Assembly (NCBI RefSeq): GCF_000182925.2
Contig: NC_026502.1
Location: 496,001 to 560,000, forward strand
Direction of reading: 5' to 3'
Source of the DNA: Neurospora crassa OR74A
Lineage: Eukaryota; Ascomycota; Sordariomycetes; Sordariales; Sordariaceae
DNA length: 64,000 nucleotides
Of the stretch, positions 34,862-50,856 are shown in pieces (the first letter of the stretch is position 1; the number at the start of each line of letters is the position of its first letter). The notes under the pieces were generated by a model. That model saw only the letters and a list, made by a program, of their open reading frames with translations, was not told the origin of the DNA and ran no database searches. The position numbers and the translations under genes are program-made.

Positions 34862-36079
34862 GGAGGATCGTCGGACGTATCACTCTACTACACTATGTCG
34901 AGTATGTATCTACCTTCTCCTTCGTCAACGTATCAAAACTATCACCATCCTCTCTCCTGAACGACAACAAGTTCTTCGGTATTAACTGCTCAAGACAATG
35001 AAACTCTAGTAAAGCCAATAGCCGCCCGTCGAAGGACATGCAGAGTGGCAACACCCGAACGACCTCTCATGAGCGAAGCCTAGAGGTACTTATATGGACC
35101 TATTGAAAGCTTCAGCCTTAAGCATGAGACCTCTTTCGGTCCTTCCTCAAGCATCTATAAACCATGCTTATACCTTTTATTCTGCGAAGAATACCTAAAC
35201 ACCTAGCCAATATGCCACTTCATACACTAACCATGTCGTTTCGTTCGGTTCAGGTGTATGTCCGTGTCTCTGTTGCCTTCCCGATGTTGGCAAGCCGTCA
35301 TGAAGCAATGGAGATAGTACAAAGTAGCAGATACCCTGGGAGTATGGGACTAGAAGACTTGCTATAGTGGCTGAAGAGAATTACGAGGAATACAATGGGT
35401 AAAAAACAAGGAACATTGGACGGGGCGTGAAAAGGGGTGAAGGGGAAGTGAAGCGAGGAAGTTGCTGTTTGCTGGTTCGAAATACTTGATGTCCAGGATA
35501 TCAGGAATGGAAAGGAAGGTGGAACTGTTCATTTTTCTGAAGGGTGCTTCGACATAACAAAGAGATCTTCTAGGCAGATATCCAGCAGTCTTCCTTGTTG
35601 CAAGTGATGCGGCCAAGAAACATGGTGGAAATGGAAGTGTTTGTTGACATAAAAAGGAGGCAGGGACTGATGGTACGTACCTACCTCTAGAGCACTCATC
35701 CGATCATGGCTCTATCGGTGCACATTGACACTGTGATTGGATGCAGCTGTAACCATGATTGCAGGAGCTCCTATCTGGCCCCGCTGCAATTGATTCCTTG
35801 CTATCCTTGTTTGCGCTGTCACGACGCTCTACAGTGGGCTACTGACATGGTCGTAGGGCATTAACCGCCAAAAGACAACAAATTCCAGCGCGCACTATCA
35901 AGCCCAGGGTCCATCACAAACGACAGGGGCAGGGGCGCATCACGACGACAACCACACCCAGACGCCGCCGACTGGGCATCGATCCACGTCCTTTCCTACA
36001 AACACCACAACACCACAACACAACAACAAAACAACACCTCCCCAGCAATGCGCCCCAGCGGTGCTCGCAACCCAACAAC
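34862..36079. other. Intergenic region upstream of ro-3
   Basis: No gene supported. The last ~150 bases are A/C-rich with ACAACA runs, typical of a Neurospora leader before the ATG at 36080. A TACGTACCTACCTC motif is present near 35673. Confidence 0.6.
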
Positions 36080-39000
36080 ATGTCCGAGCTAGGAGTAGCA
36101 GTAGGACAAAAGATCGAACTGGCCGATGGCTCCGGGAGGACCGCCTTTGTCCGCTATGTCGGCGAGACCGCTTTCGCGCCCGGCACCTGGGTCGGCATCG
36201 AGCTCGACGAGCCCTCGGGCAAGAATGACGGCAGCGTCCAGGGCGAGCGCTACTTCAACTGCGAGATGGGCTACGGCATGTTTGTGAGGCCGACCACCTT
36301 CAATGTCATTGCCCAGCCGCCGCCGCCGCCGCCGCCCTCGACCTTCAGAAGATCCGTCACCACCAGGCCCACGAGTCTCAATGCTTCCACAACGCGGAGG
36401 CCCGCTCCTGTGGACTCCGGTCTTGCAAAGAGGATGAGCTTGAATGCGCCGAGCCCTAGTCCGGGTCCGCGCCCAAGTCGTACCTCGAGCACGAGCATCA
36501 CGAGGGTCAGTACAGTACTAGACAAGACACAGCTTTTTCCCCGTTTGTTTGTTGCTTGGTGATCACTAGGTCACAGCTGACATGGAATTCCTCTCCAGTC
36601 TCCTACGAGGTCACCTACGAAACAGCTTGCCACGGCTTCGTCCAGCGGGAACCCTTCACGCAGCGGAACACCATCCACAACCACCAAGCCGGCCGGACCC
36701 ACCACTCGAACACGGCCCTCTCTTAGTACGAGTCGACACTCGATGGGGCCACCGCCGACTCCAACTACGCGAACAACTAGGAAACCTTCCGTATCTTCTG
36801 TCGGTACCAGGCCTTCGATTGGCGCCACAAGGCCGGTGGGCGGCAGGGCATCCATGTCCGCGAGGTCGTCTACAAACCGCCTCTCCGACCCCAGAGAATC
36901 GACTGGCTCGGTGTCTTCAGTAGGAAAGTCCGGTTTCAAGAGAGGTAGTGCTTCGCCTCGCAGTAGTGATGAAGAACTGTCGGCCTCTCCTGTGCCCGCT
37001 AGTCCTGTGCATCAGAAGACGGCTGCTCTGGAAAAGCTCACCGCCCCGGGTGCTGGAAATGGTGGTGGCGGAGCTTCCCCCGGCGCAACTTCGCCGAACC
37101 TTAAAGCGACCACAATTACGCCCAGATCTTCCATTACGAATACTGCGACTATGAACAAGGAGATTGAAGATCTCAAGGCCAAGCTCAAGGTGTTGGAGAA
37201 GAAGCGCATGGAGGATCGCGAGAAGCTCAATAGTCTGGAAAAGGTCAAGGCGGAGCGCGACAAGTTTGAAAGAATCATTCAAACACTGCAGATCAAGTAC
37301 CAGCCACAACAGCAGGAAATCCAGGACCTGAAACGGCAACTGAAAGAAGCGGAGAACAGACTCTACAATGTCGAAGAGTTGCAGGCAGAGCATGACACAG
37401 CCATGGAGCTTGCCACCCTCGACCGTGAGATGGCCGAAGAGACAGCAGAGGTGCTCAAGGTGGAATTGGATGCCCTCAAGCAAAAGAACGAAGAGCTCGA
37501 GCTCGAAGTAGAAGTCCTCCGCGAGGAAAACTCAGAGTTCACTAATGGCATGTCACCCGAGGAACGGGCGAGCACTGGTTGGTTACAGATGGAAAGGAAT
37601 AATGAACGTCTACGCGAGGCCCTGATTCGTCTACGTGACATCACGCAGCAACAGGAGGAGGAGCTGAAAGATCAGATCAAAAGCATGGAGGAGGATCTAC
37701 GGGAGTTTGAGACCATCAAGGAGCAACACACGACGGCCAAGGAGAAGTTGGCGCAGACTGAAGCGATCGTTGAAGACCTCAGGGAGCAGCTTAACAACGC
37801 TCTTGGGGCCGAGGAGATCATCGAGTCGCTTACTGAGCAGACCATGAACCAATCCGAGGAGATCAAGGAACTCAGAGCCGTCATCGATGACCTTGAAAGT
37901 CTCAAGGAGATCAATGATGAGCTTGAGATCAACCATGTTCAGAACGAAAAGGAGATGCAGGAGGAAATCGACCTGAAGGACTCCATCATCGCCGAGCAGT
38001 TCCGCCAGGCCAATTTGCAGAGGGAAAGCTTGGAGGATATGGAGTACACGCTTTCCAGATTCAGGGAGTTGGTTACGAGCCTGCAGAGCGATTTGGAGGA
38101 CATGCGTGCTTCGCATGCTGTCACTGAAAACGAGTCTGAGCAGCTCAACAGCCGCTCGCGTGCCATGTTGGATCTCAACATGAAGCTACAGATCTCGGCC
38201 TCCAAGGCTCAAGTCAAGACCATTGATCTCGAGTTGCGGCGCATGGAGGCCCAGGAGGCTGAGCAACATCTGGAGATTGTGAAGCTGTTCTTGCCTGATA
38301 CTTACCAGTCTGATCGTGACTCTGTCCTGGCTCTGCTTAGGTTCAAGCGTCTGGCATTCAAGGCCAACCTGTTGAACGGCTTCATCAAGGAGCGCGTCAA
38401 TGGCCAACCGCACCCCGGCCACGAAGACGACATTTTTGACGGGTGCGATGCTATTGACAAGCTCACCTGGGTGTCGGCCATGTGCGACCGGTTCGTCAAT
38501 GCCATTAGCCACTGCTCCCTGGAGCAATTTTCCAGATACGAGGGTGCATTGTACGAGCTGGAGCCTGTCGAGCGTGCCCTCAACGGCTGGATTGACGGCT
38601 TGAGACGTGATGACCTCAAGGAGAAGCAATGTGCGGACGAGCTCAAGCGCACCATTGCGCTCATGACCCATCTCGGCGAGGTGCACATCTCTAATGACCT
38701 TGAGAGCTTTGCCGATGATGTTCACATGAAGGCTTTGCTCATGCAGAGCCATCTCGAGTCTGCCGCTATCTCGGTCAACTCGCTCAAGGCCATGGTGCAG
38801 CGTGTCATCCCTTCCAGCGGCGAAGATGACGAGCTCGCTCAGTACTTCTCCAAGCGTGCCGAAGCTGTTGTCTCCCAGACACGCAGCGCAAAGGTCATTG
38901 CCGGCAAGACCGTCCGCGCGCTCGAAGACCTCAAGACGCGTTCCCTCTCCCTCACCCCGGATACCCTCGAAGCCTTTGAGCAATCCGAAACTGCCACGCG

Positions 39001-40276
39001 CGACCTTGCCAATATGGCTCGCCAGATCGGCCTCGACCTGCACGCCTTCCTCCACGAAGAAGGCCGTACCGAGCCCTACAACTACATGGAAGTGCAATCC
39101 TGCATCCAGCGCTCGGCACAAGCCTCTTCCCCCACGGCCTCCTCCCCCGAGTCCGACCTCTTCAACACCTACCTCTCTTACCTGCGCAATGCCACCTCCA
39201 CCATTTCCGACCTCGCCTCCCTGGCCTCCGACCTCGCGCAAACGCAGGAATTCGACCGCACACCAGCGCCCTGGATCCTGCGCTCCGCCGAGCTCAAGGC
39301 TGCCAAGACGGTTGCTCCCGACATCAACGACGAACTCCGTCGCTTGCGGGACGACATCGCGGAGGCGCGCCGCTCCATCGCCGTGCGCGAGGAGATGCTT
39401 TCCACAGCCCAAGTCAAGATCGAGACGCTCGAGTCTCGTATGCGCGACGCCAACGCCAAGGCCGCGCGTATCGTCGATCTCGAAGCCGACTTGCAAGCCG
39501 CCAAGAAGGAGGCTGCCCAACTGCAGGAGGATATGGAGAAGCAAGACCGCGAGCTCAAAGCCTTGGAGAGCGACAGAGACAAATGGAAGAAGATTGCTTC
39601 CGAGTCGCGCGTCGTCGTGGCCGATGGCTCCGGCGTTGGCGTCGACAACAAGGCCAGTGCTGAGCGTGCTGTGGCCACGGCCCGCGAGATGGACGCTCTC
39701 AAGAAGGAAATCGAAGCACTGCAGGCCGCTGTTCGGTACCTCCGTGAAGACTCGCGTAGGGCGAGACTCAAGGAGCAGGGCGACTACGAATGGCTTGCCG
39801 AGCCGCTGGTCAAGAAGAAGCCATCGGTGCAGGAACAGCGGAAGCAGCTCGTCAAGAAGGAAGGAAAGGCCGTGCTTGGGGAGTTGGTCAAGCTTGTTAG
39901 CAGCGCCAAGGTGTTTGATTTGGGTAGTCTGCCGGAGAAGGCAGAGGATAGACTTAAGTGGAGGCCGGCGAAGACGACGCCCGGGTGGTGGGTGGCGAAG
40001 CAGATGGAGGATTGGGAGGCGTTGAAGGAGTGGGAGGGGAGTGTGAAGGGACGGGTTAGGGAGTTGGGTGGTGTACCGGGAAGTAAGAAGGCGGAGAGAG
40101 AGGAGGAGGCCAAGAGGATGGTGAGGAGGACGGCGGCGGCCAAGTTGCAGATTAGGTTGCCGGGAATGGAGGGCAAGGTTGGGCATGGTGGTGGTGGTGG
40201 TAGTGGGAGGAGAGTGCAGATTGTGGGGAGTAGGGAGTGGGAGAGTTTGCAGGGGAGGTTGGCGGTTGTTGTTTGA
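36080..40276 (+). CDS. ro-3: Dynactin large subunit p150-Glued
   Basis: Exons 36080-36505 and 36599-40276 (93-nt phase-0 intron); 1367 aa. A CAP-Gly microtubule-binding domain lies at about residues 17-70 (TAFVRYVGETAFAPGTWVGI, then the GKNDGSVQGERYF signature). A basic Ser/Thr/Pro-rich region (~75-300), expected to aid microtubule binding, follows. Next is a long coiled coil (about 330-640; EIEDLKAKLKVLEKKRMEDR and onward), a largely globular dynactin p150 region (~640-1000), and a second coiled coil (~1040-1180). Dynactin links cytoplasmic dynein to cargo and tunes its movement on microtubules. In N. crassa, ro-3 mutants have curled 'ropy' hyphae and poor nuclear distribution, and ro-3 is linked to pyr-4, which fits this window. 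The domain order is complete. Confidence 0.96.
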
Positions 40277-42550
<2,274 letters not shown>

Positions 42551-42966
42551 TCATCAGCTGTTGTTGTTTCTCTCTCTCTCACTCGTCATATCTCACAAGA
42601 AAAAGCATTTGATAGATGAGCACGGCAGGGGTGTGTTGTTTAAACAGGTCGGTCGGTTGGTCGGGGTTTAAAAAGAGAGATAACTGATTTTTTTTTTTCT
42701 GCGTTTCATGGGTTATCAATGGAGTCGGCGCATGTTTTTCTTGTATTTGGTCATCTTTGTTTTGTGTTCTCTTCATGTTTCATGATAAGTCATAATGTCA
42801 TTCAAGAAAGATCGGGATTCGTCGTGGTCGGTTGTCGTTTGTGGTTTTGTTTCACTTTTTTTTTTTTTTTCTCGGACATACCCAAGTTCTGGAAATACTG
42901 GGACGCAGAGTGGAGGGAAAATAGGAAAAATAACCAAACCATTCATCAACCTTTTCTGTTCCTTAT

Positions 42967-42998
<32 letters not shown>

Positions 42999-45275
42999 CG
43001 TCTTCACCTCCTGCTTATATCCTCGCTCATTCTCCATTATCTCACAGTTCGTTCGGCATTTGGAAGTGGATGGATGGAGGCGCAATTCACAAGGGAGAAG
43101 AACAATCAAGAGGCACAGCACCCCCCACCCCAACAACAACAAACAATGCGAATTGAGGCAAAAGGGAGCGCGGAATGCGGGAAAACAGTTGTGGATGGCA
43201 ATGGAAATGCGAAATGCTAGACCAGATTCGGCGACGGCGGCGGCGCGGAACATGGTCCTTTGTGTCCTTTGTTCGGAGCCTCCCAGCTTGTTTTCAGCAT
43301 TCCAGAGCGAGCGAGCGAGCGGGCGAGCGCGGTGTTGGCCCGCATTCCTTTGATGGTCCGCAACGGCCATCACAGTATTGTACGAAGCATGCATGCCGTC
43401 GGTTTCTTCCTACCTTACTTATCGCTTATAATCGTCTGTTGCGAAGTGGGTATTGGGCGCTGCCGGGTTTGGTGCGTGTGTGTGTGTGTGTGTCTTCTTC
43501 GTAGCCGATACACCTCTATCTTTCTCTCTCTCCCCCTCATGTCATTGTCATTTTTGTGATGACCTAGCCACTCAATGGCGGACAGAGTTGAACCAGACAG
43601 ACAGGCAGGCTTCTGACTGCGAACGGAATGATTTTTGTAAGCGGTGGTTGCAAACGCTGGACAAAGATTTTTTCATTATGATGTGACCACTCATTCATCC
43701 ATCCTTTGGGTCCCGCTCGGTACATTCCCGAGACATTTCCAAGTCTCCCAACATTTTCATCACAACTCACGGTCGGTGTCCTTGGTTATCATTTCTCTTG
43801 GCCATTATCCCGTTTCGTTCCGTTTCAATTATTCGGTTCGGCATCTGATTACTTCCGCACTTTGCTCCGAATTCGCCTCCGGTATGGTTACTGGTTCTAT
43901 GGTACTGCTGGCCCCTTCCATTTCCAATTTCTCAGTCCCAAATGTTGACCAAGTTGGATCAATACACCTTGACTTTCCAGTTCATATACTGTCTAATCGA
44001 AGGAATCGGGAATATGACTCAATACGCATAGCAAGGGATCATTGTTTTCTCACCCGGTAACCCGGCGAGCGTGTCTTGTCTATCTGTCTGTCCGGATGTA
44101 TGGAGGGGAGGCTGCCTACCCTTACTAAGTAAGGTACTAGACTGGGTCTATGTCGCAACAAAGGAAAGTTGACGGAACAATCCAAACAAGACCTAGCCAT
44201 GATTGTCTTCCCTTCCCTTCTCTTCCTCTGTTGGTCGTGGTGGTGTCTTCCTGGTCCTTACCCTATGCATTCTTCTTTCCTCTGTGCCCCTCGTTTTGCC
44301 TTGTCTTGTTCCGGATTCGCAAAAATGTGGGTATTATCGACCAACAACCAAAGCAAGATACCACACACACAGACAGACAACCACATAGCACGTTCTTGGG
44401 TTCTTCTGTTTTGGACCTTGTCTCTTGTCTCTCCCCTCCCCTATCTGCCCCATTGTTATTCCCCCCCTCCATGTCTTCCTTGCAACTTTACACTTTGCCA
44501 TTATTCTTCCGTTTACTTGTTCTGTGAAGCTTCCTTCCTTCGGCTTGTCCTACCTCCCACTCACCATCATTCTCCCCTTTCCCCTCTCCCGTGTCTGTCG
44601 GTAAATACAATTCGACGACCAACATCTAAAGCGGAACGGGAAGAGAGAGACTGGACCGGACCGGGTTACCATACCTATTCAACCTGTCGATTGTCGTGAG
44701 CACTGCTTGCGTACACTCACTTTTTGTTTCTCCCCTCGTCGTCGTTTGTGAGCAGCGGACGGGTTAACTTGTACAGCACAGACTTGCAGACGGGCTCGTT
44801 TTCCTTCTCTTGTTCGCCCCTCCATCGTCATCTCGCCTACCTACAGCCAGGTCGTCTCTTCTGTCTCCAATTATTGGTTCTGACGCCGTTGGAGCCGTCT
44901 GTCCGTTGGGAACTGTTCGTTGGGGTGGGACTCCACATCTGGGACGGGTACTCGCCCCCCCCTTTCCCCCTTCCCCCTTTTGTGTTTCCTCTCACATCTT
45001 GAGTCGGGAAGGTGAGGAATAGACAAGTTGAGAAGTGACAACCAGAGAAACAAAAGGGTAAAGACAGGGAACAGATAATAGAACAAAAGGCGGGAGGGGA
45101 AGAAGAATTAGATTGACTGGACACACGGAACAAGAGAGAAACATTTCTTATCCACCCACACACAACAGGAGGCGCCAACCAACGGATTCAAAAAAAGACA
45201 GAAAAAAAAAGATAGGAGGGAACACGAGTAACGAACGACTCCCCGCAAACCCCGGGCAGGCTGGGTGAAGAAATA
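42551..45275. other. Long intergenic or leader region upstream of the HMG-box gene
   Basis: About 2.7 kb without a supportable gene. Short T runs (for example 42689-42699), a 27-nt poly-C run (42967-42993) and a (GT)n run (about 43473-43491) are present. The 44.1-45.2 kb part is strongly pyrimidine-rich then A/G-rich just before the ATG at 45276, consistent with a long 5' leader with upstream ORFs. ORFs of 100-176 aa here have no domain. Confidence 0.55.
42967..42993. repeat. Poly-C run (~27 nt)
   Basis: Homopolymer C tract, G on the other strand. It reads as poly-Pro or poly-Gly in spurious ORFs. Confidence 0.9.
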
Positions 45276-48200
45276 ATGACAGACGTCGGCGGTGGTCTTG
45301 GACTCGTCACTTCTTCTTCTTCTTCTACTGCTACTGCTACTGCTACTGCTGCTACTCACACTCATTCGTCTCATATGCAGAGTCAGACGCAGACCCAGAA
45401 CAAGTGGCAACAAAAGAACCAGACACAGACACAGACACACTCGCTTAGAGACACCAGCACTCGTCGTTCTACATCAGCTTCATTGTCCACTTCCACTTCC
45501 AAGTCAACAACAACGACACCTGCCACCACGACGACAACCACAAAAGGACGAATCACTCGCTCTGCAGCAGCTGCAGCAGCAGCTGCCGCCGCCGCCGCCG
45601 CTGTTTTCTCCAAAGCAGGTGAGGCATCCGAAGCCAGAAAAGCAGCTGGAGATAAGGTCAAAGACAAAGAAAAGGCCGGACCACCACCAAAACAGAAGAA
45701 AACGAGCAACACCAGCAGCGGCAAGATGTCGTCGACGATGACTACCACCACTGGTCTGACCAGTACTGCTGCTGCTGCTGCTGCCTCGTCGTCGTCCTCT
45801 TCGAACTCGTCAAGTAGTCGACACTCATCAAATACCACCTCGCCCACTTCACCTCAAGCTGTTCATGTTGCTCAGCATTCCTCTATTCATTCCCATTCCC
45901 ATTTAGGTTCGCATGGACATTCACACGGACATTCACATTACTCCCACCACCAACAGCAACAGCAACAATACAACACCCGATCCCATCCCTATCCCCATCC
46001 CCATCCCCAGGGGCATCCAACCTCATACACAACCGACCCCCCCTTATCTGCTCAACACCCTCCTCTTTCCACTTCTCCTTATCCCTCCACAGACGCAAAT
46101 ACCCCCCAACCACAAAATCGATTAAAAGGCCCATTAACTCGCAAACGAGCCGCAACGCTCATTTCAACCGACCTATCCTCACAAAAACCACGATTGAGCA
46201 TCGATCCCGGACTGGCTGGTGGTGCAGCTACCGGAGCCAGTCAGTCTAGGTCCACTACCACCGCAGCGGAGTCTATACACAATGCACAGACCGGAAGTGG
46301 TAAAGGCAAGGACAAAGGAAAGGACAACGACGGTGGTAGTGGTAGTGGTAGTGGTAGCGCCAGCCCGCAGCCGCAAGGAACAGGAACAAGAGCAGGGGCA
46401 GGAGCGGGAGCGGGAGGGGCAGGATCAGCGACTATAGAGCTGGATAATTATTCGGCTGGTTCGGAGGTGGGAGGGTCGGTGGGAGGCTCGGTGGGAGGAG
46501 GTGGTGGTGGTGGGCAAGCTGGACAGGGTGGATACGGAGGAGGGGGAGGAGGAGGAGGAGTGCAGAGGGATTTAATTTGTTTGTGTACGCCTGCGCCAAA
46601 GGTTCCTAGGCCTAGGAATGGTGAGTTCTTTTCTTGTCTCTTATTCTTGTCCTTTTTTTTCCCTCCCTTTTTGTGTACACATTGGTATCAATTGGTTTGG
46701 TGAGTTAGGCTGCAGAGGTGGGAGAAAAGGTGATTTATAACCCATTGGTTTTCCTGCACCTTCTTACCTACCTATCCTTCTTCCCTCTTTTATTGCCAAC
46801 ATTGGACTGGGTGGTTAGCTCCGCTTTCATTCACTTCTTTTTTTTTTTTTTCTTTTTCCCTCTTTTTTTTTTTCCCCACTCTTATCATACTGTTCTTGTC
46901 AACTACCTACGAACCCCTCTCCTTTCTCAAACCGCTTCCTTTTTATAATTTTCCTTTTTTCCCCCTTTTTTCTTTTTTTTTTTTTTTATTTTGTTTGGTT
47001 TTCTCCCGAAAACACAGCAAAAAACTCCCTTCCATATAACCAAAGAGATTTACCACACTTCCATTCAAACCCCCCTAACTAACTAACGTCTACTTCCTTT
47101 TTTTTTTCTGTCAAACAGCATTCATCCTCTACCGCCAACACCACCAAGCCCGCGTCGTCGCCGACCACCCGGGCCTCGCCAACCCGGAAATCTCCAAAAT
47201 CATCGGCGAAAAATGGCGCGCCGAATCCGACCTGCACAAAGAAGAATGGAAGCAGCTCGCCGAAGAAGAAAAGCTGCACCACCAACGGAAATACCCAGAG
47301 TACAAGTACCAGCCCAGAAGAGGGAACAAACATACCTCCTCTGGTGTTACTACTGGGGGGATTGGGACGGGGAGTAATAGGGGTAGTCCTACGACTCCTG
47401 GGGGACCCGGGGGTATTGGTGGGATAGGGGGAAGTGGAGGGATAGGAGGAGGAGGGGGGCAAGAACATCCGGGTAGATGCCCCAATTGTGGAGGGAGGTA
47501 TATCGCTACGCCTAGGACGCCTTCGACGCCGTTTACGGCGGGGAGTGGGAGCGCAAAGAGCGTGATGCACGGGGGTGAGGGACGGACTAGTGGAGGTGGT
47601 GGTGGACAGTCGGGGATGGATACGCCCATGGGAAGTATCGAGCATCATACTTCGTCGTCGTCGGCTCGCGGGCAACAGCACTATGGTCAGCAACATGGAG
47701 GAGGGTACTACAGAGACCACCATCGAGCGTCGGTATCCTCGCAAGGAGGCGGGTACCAAGCTTACCCCAGCAGAGATTACCACCACAGTCAGACGTACCA
47801 TTACCCGACACCTTCGCACCATCATCAGCCATATCCTGCTCATCCGCTTTATGATATGCCGCAGGAGTATGATGTTGCTACACCTACTGGCACTAGCTCT
47901 AGCTCTAGCTCCAAGCGCAGACGGTACGATTCGACTTCGATGCCGTACCGCCCTGAAAGGGAATATGCGCTTCCTTCGCCGACTACGCCGTATGGCAGTG
48001 GCAGTCGACATCCCAGTGTAGGCGGTCAATACGCTGTCCGCCCACCGTCTCACTATCATCAGCAGAACCCAATGTCTCCGACACCGCTAGGACTTGGACA
48101 CAGTTATGGCCATGGACAAGTCCCGTTACATACTTACCCCGCCCCTCCACCTCCTACACCCTCTGGAACCATTGGCGGCGGCGGCGGTACAGGAAGTCTC

Positions 48201-50123
48201 CCACCTACACCGGGCTTCGCTCCCGCACCAGCTGGACCACCGACTTCCACCGCTGCACTTTCCGGTCCTGCATCGCTTGCACCTTCAGGACGCGGGCGGA
48301 GTCCACTGTCCAATACCATGGCGCCGCCTCCTCGGCCTCCTAAACTCTCTGTTCCTGGTTCAAGTGGCAGCTACCATCATGGTCAGCAACACTCAGCGTC
48401 CGGCCGTTCTCGCTCTGGCCTCAGCCCACTACGCACGAGAGGTGATGAATCCGTGTTTGACCCATCCTTGCGTTTACCGCCGTTACAGACGCACTTGGCT
48501 CATTTTCCGCCTACTTCTCCTGAATCTGGATCTGGCTCCTCAGGAACTGGTGCCGGTGGCGGCGGTATAGGACTAGGGATAACCTACCCCAGCGATCCTC
48601 GGGATCCTAGGTCTGCTACTTCGTCGTCCCCGTACCCGCGATTGACGGGACATGGCACAGCAGGGAACACGCCCACTGCCAATTTTTTTCCTGCGAGTTA
48701 TCAACAGGCCGCTCATCCTCATCCTGCACTCCAACAGCCACCCACCTCCGTCCATTCCTCATGGGCAACACTCCATCACCAAGGACAGAAAGAACAGCAA
48801 CAGGTTGCGCGGAGTGACCCTTCCCCTGTTACAGCAGCAAGAGACAGCATCAGGGAACCTACCACCGCTATCACCACCCTTTCGCATCGCCCTTCTCAAA
48901 CTTCAGACCCCAACACTACCAATAGCAGCACCAACAGCAAAAGGCAACTCGCTCTCCTAGAAGCCCAACAGCGCCAGCAATCAGTCGAAGCAATGGTTAT
49001 GAGCATCGACTACGTCCGCAAGGCGTCGGTCCTTCGGCGGATCGGGCGGGAACTACCCGCTTACGGTGCCGTAGCTGACACCATTGACACTATGTCTGAG
49101 AACGGGGATGATACTCAGGAGCAGCAGCAGATAGTAACAACGAGAGGGCCGATCATTGCTGTTGAGGGACCCAACAAGGAGTTGTTGCGAGTGGTTGGCA
49201 AGGCAGTAGAGAGGGCCTTGGTAGAGCTGGGGGATTGTGAGGTCCGAGCCTGGGTTGGCGAGGGTGATGTTTGGGGTGGTGATGGTGACGAGGCGGGTGA
49301 GAAAGGGACGACGAGTGAGAAAGAGAAAGAAAAGAAAGGTGGTGGTGGTGATGTCGAAATGGGCGATACCGTCATCGTACGCGGCTCGTCACCCAGATCC
49401 AACAAGAACGGGCAAGACCGCTCGTCTTCCCACTCCCCGCCGAGTGGAATTGTCACCCCCGTACCGTCCACAAACACAAACCCCTTCCCTCGCTACCTCG
49501 ACCTCATGCTCTCTTGGCATCTTAAAGCTTCGGAACTGAGCAAATTCGTTACCACCCCTTATTTCTCTCACTCCTCATCCTCCTCCTCCTCTCCTTCACG
49601 CTCTGCATCACCCTCCCACTCACCCTCCTCTACGAGTCAAAACCTCCCCAAACTACCCATCGCCCTCCTCCCCCTCGGCTACTCCCTTACCTACTCGGAC
49701 CGCTTCGCCTGCACCATCCCCATCGCCGACGCCTACGCGCCCGTAGATCACTGGCAATGGATGGCCACTCTCTGGCGAGGCATCGTAGGGCCGGATCTGA
49801 CGGTGTATGTGAAGCCTGTAACAGCAGAGGAGACAGTGGTGGAGGGATGGGCGCCCGTTGGAGTGGAAGTGAAAGGGGAGAGGTTGATTGTTGTTCGGGT
49901 TGTTGTTCCGTCTGGATGGAGTGGACAGACAGAGGCAGTGGTAGAGTTGTTGAGTGGTGAAGCGGAGAAACAGTTGGCGTATGAGGTTGGGGAGTGGGTT
50001 AGGGCTGGAGCGTTTGGGGTGCAGGGAAGGGGAGGGGTGGCAAGGGGGGAGAGGGAGAGGGATCTAGTGCCGCAGGGAGGGTATGAGTATGGAAGGGGGC
50101 ATGGGTATGGTGGGGAGTGGTAA
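45276..50123 (+). CDS. Large low-complexity HMG-box (MATA_HMG/Rox1-Ste11 type) transcription factor, ~1449 aa
   Basis: Exons 45276-46620 and 47119-50123, joined across a 498-nt intron (GTGAGT..ACAG) that interrupts the HMG box after Asn448. The spliced box reads PKVPRPRNAFILYRQHHQAR, then GLANPEISKIIGEKWRAES, then EEWKQLAEEEKLHHQRKYPE (about residues 441-515), which is the sequence-specific (MAT/Rox1/Ste11-like) class. Residues 1-440 are extreme low complexity: Ser/Thr/Gln runs, a 13-Ala run, a His/Gln-rich stretch and a Gly-rich run. The rest is Gly-, Ser-, Pro-, His- and Tyr-rich and mostly disordered. A folded-looking patch lies near LEAQQRQQSVEAMVMSIDYV with VRKASVLRRIGRELPAYGAV, and a conserved-looking C-terminal region at LPKLPIALLPLGYSLTYSD. 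Probably a nuclear regulator; targets unknown. No gene symbol can be assigned with certainty. Confidence 0.88.
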
Positions 50124-50856
50124 GCCTTGATGACGAAGATGGAAGTGAGAAAAGATGAAATCGAAGCGGGCAGTGAAGGGTTTGAATGGATGGGGGGGGG
50201 GGGGGGGGGGGGATGGGTGATGAGGTTGCGCAAGTGGGTTGCGAAGGTGTTGGATAGAAAGATGGACTTGGTAGACTTTTGGCCATCGACCGGCTTTGAA
50301 TTGAAAATTTCAGACAGCCATCACAAGGACAGCCTCTCGGGACCTTCGAATTACCCGACTTTGGATTGATAGAGGCTTTTGTCGTCGAGTGTCTTGTGAG
50401 TGTCTTGTGTGGAAGGCGCCAACCAATTGTTCTTCGGGCGCGTGTGGAGAGTACTGTTTTAGTGATGGTTAGGTTTCTATGTGCCTAACAAGTCTAGCGC
50501 TGTCTGTGGGCATATTATGTTAGTGCAGCATGCGCTGTATGACAGGTTGCACTCCAACGCTCGTTCAGCTACAGTGTGTCACTAAACTTGCGACCCCTCA
50601 CTTCCAGCAAACACGACGACGAGATCGAAGAAAACGGACAAAATTCTGAGCTCAACCATCCAACGGCGGGAGGTCAATCAAGACTGTTTGGTACCAACAA
50701 GAATGTTGTTGGTTGTTGTATCTTCGACAACAAAGACAGGCACCGGCGGCGAACATAAAAGCTTGGTCGGTGCCTCTCAATGAAGACATCCGACCCATCT
50801 CAATCATCAAGCCATCATTCTCAACCCGCACTGCGGCCTTCGGCTCGGAAGAAAGC
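50124..50856. other. Intergenic region with poly-G run
   Basis: 3' flank of the HMG gene and promoter of the nucleoside hydrolase gene. A ~21-nt poly-G run occupies 50192-50212. No coding feature seen. Confidence 0.55.
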
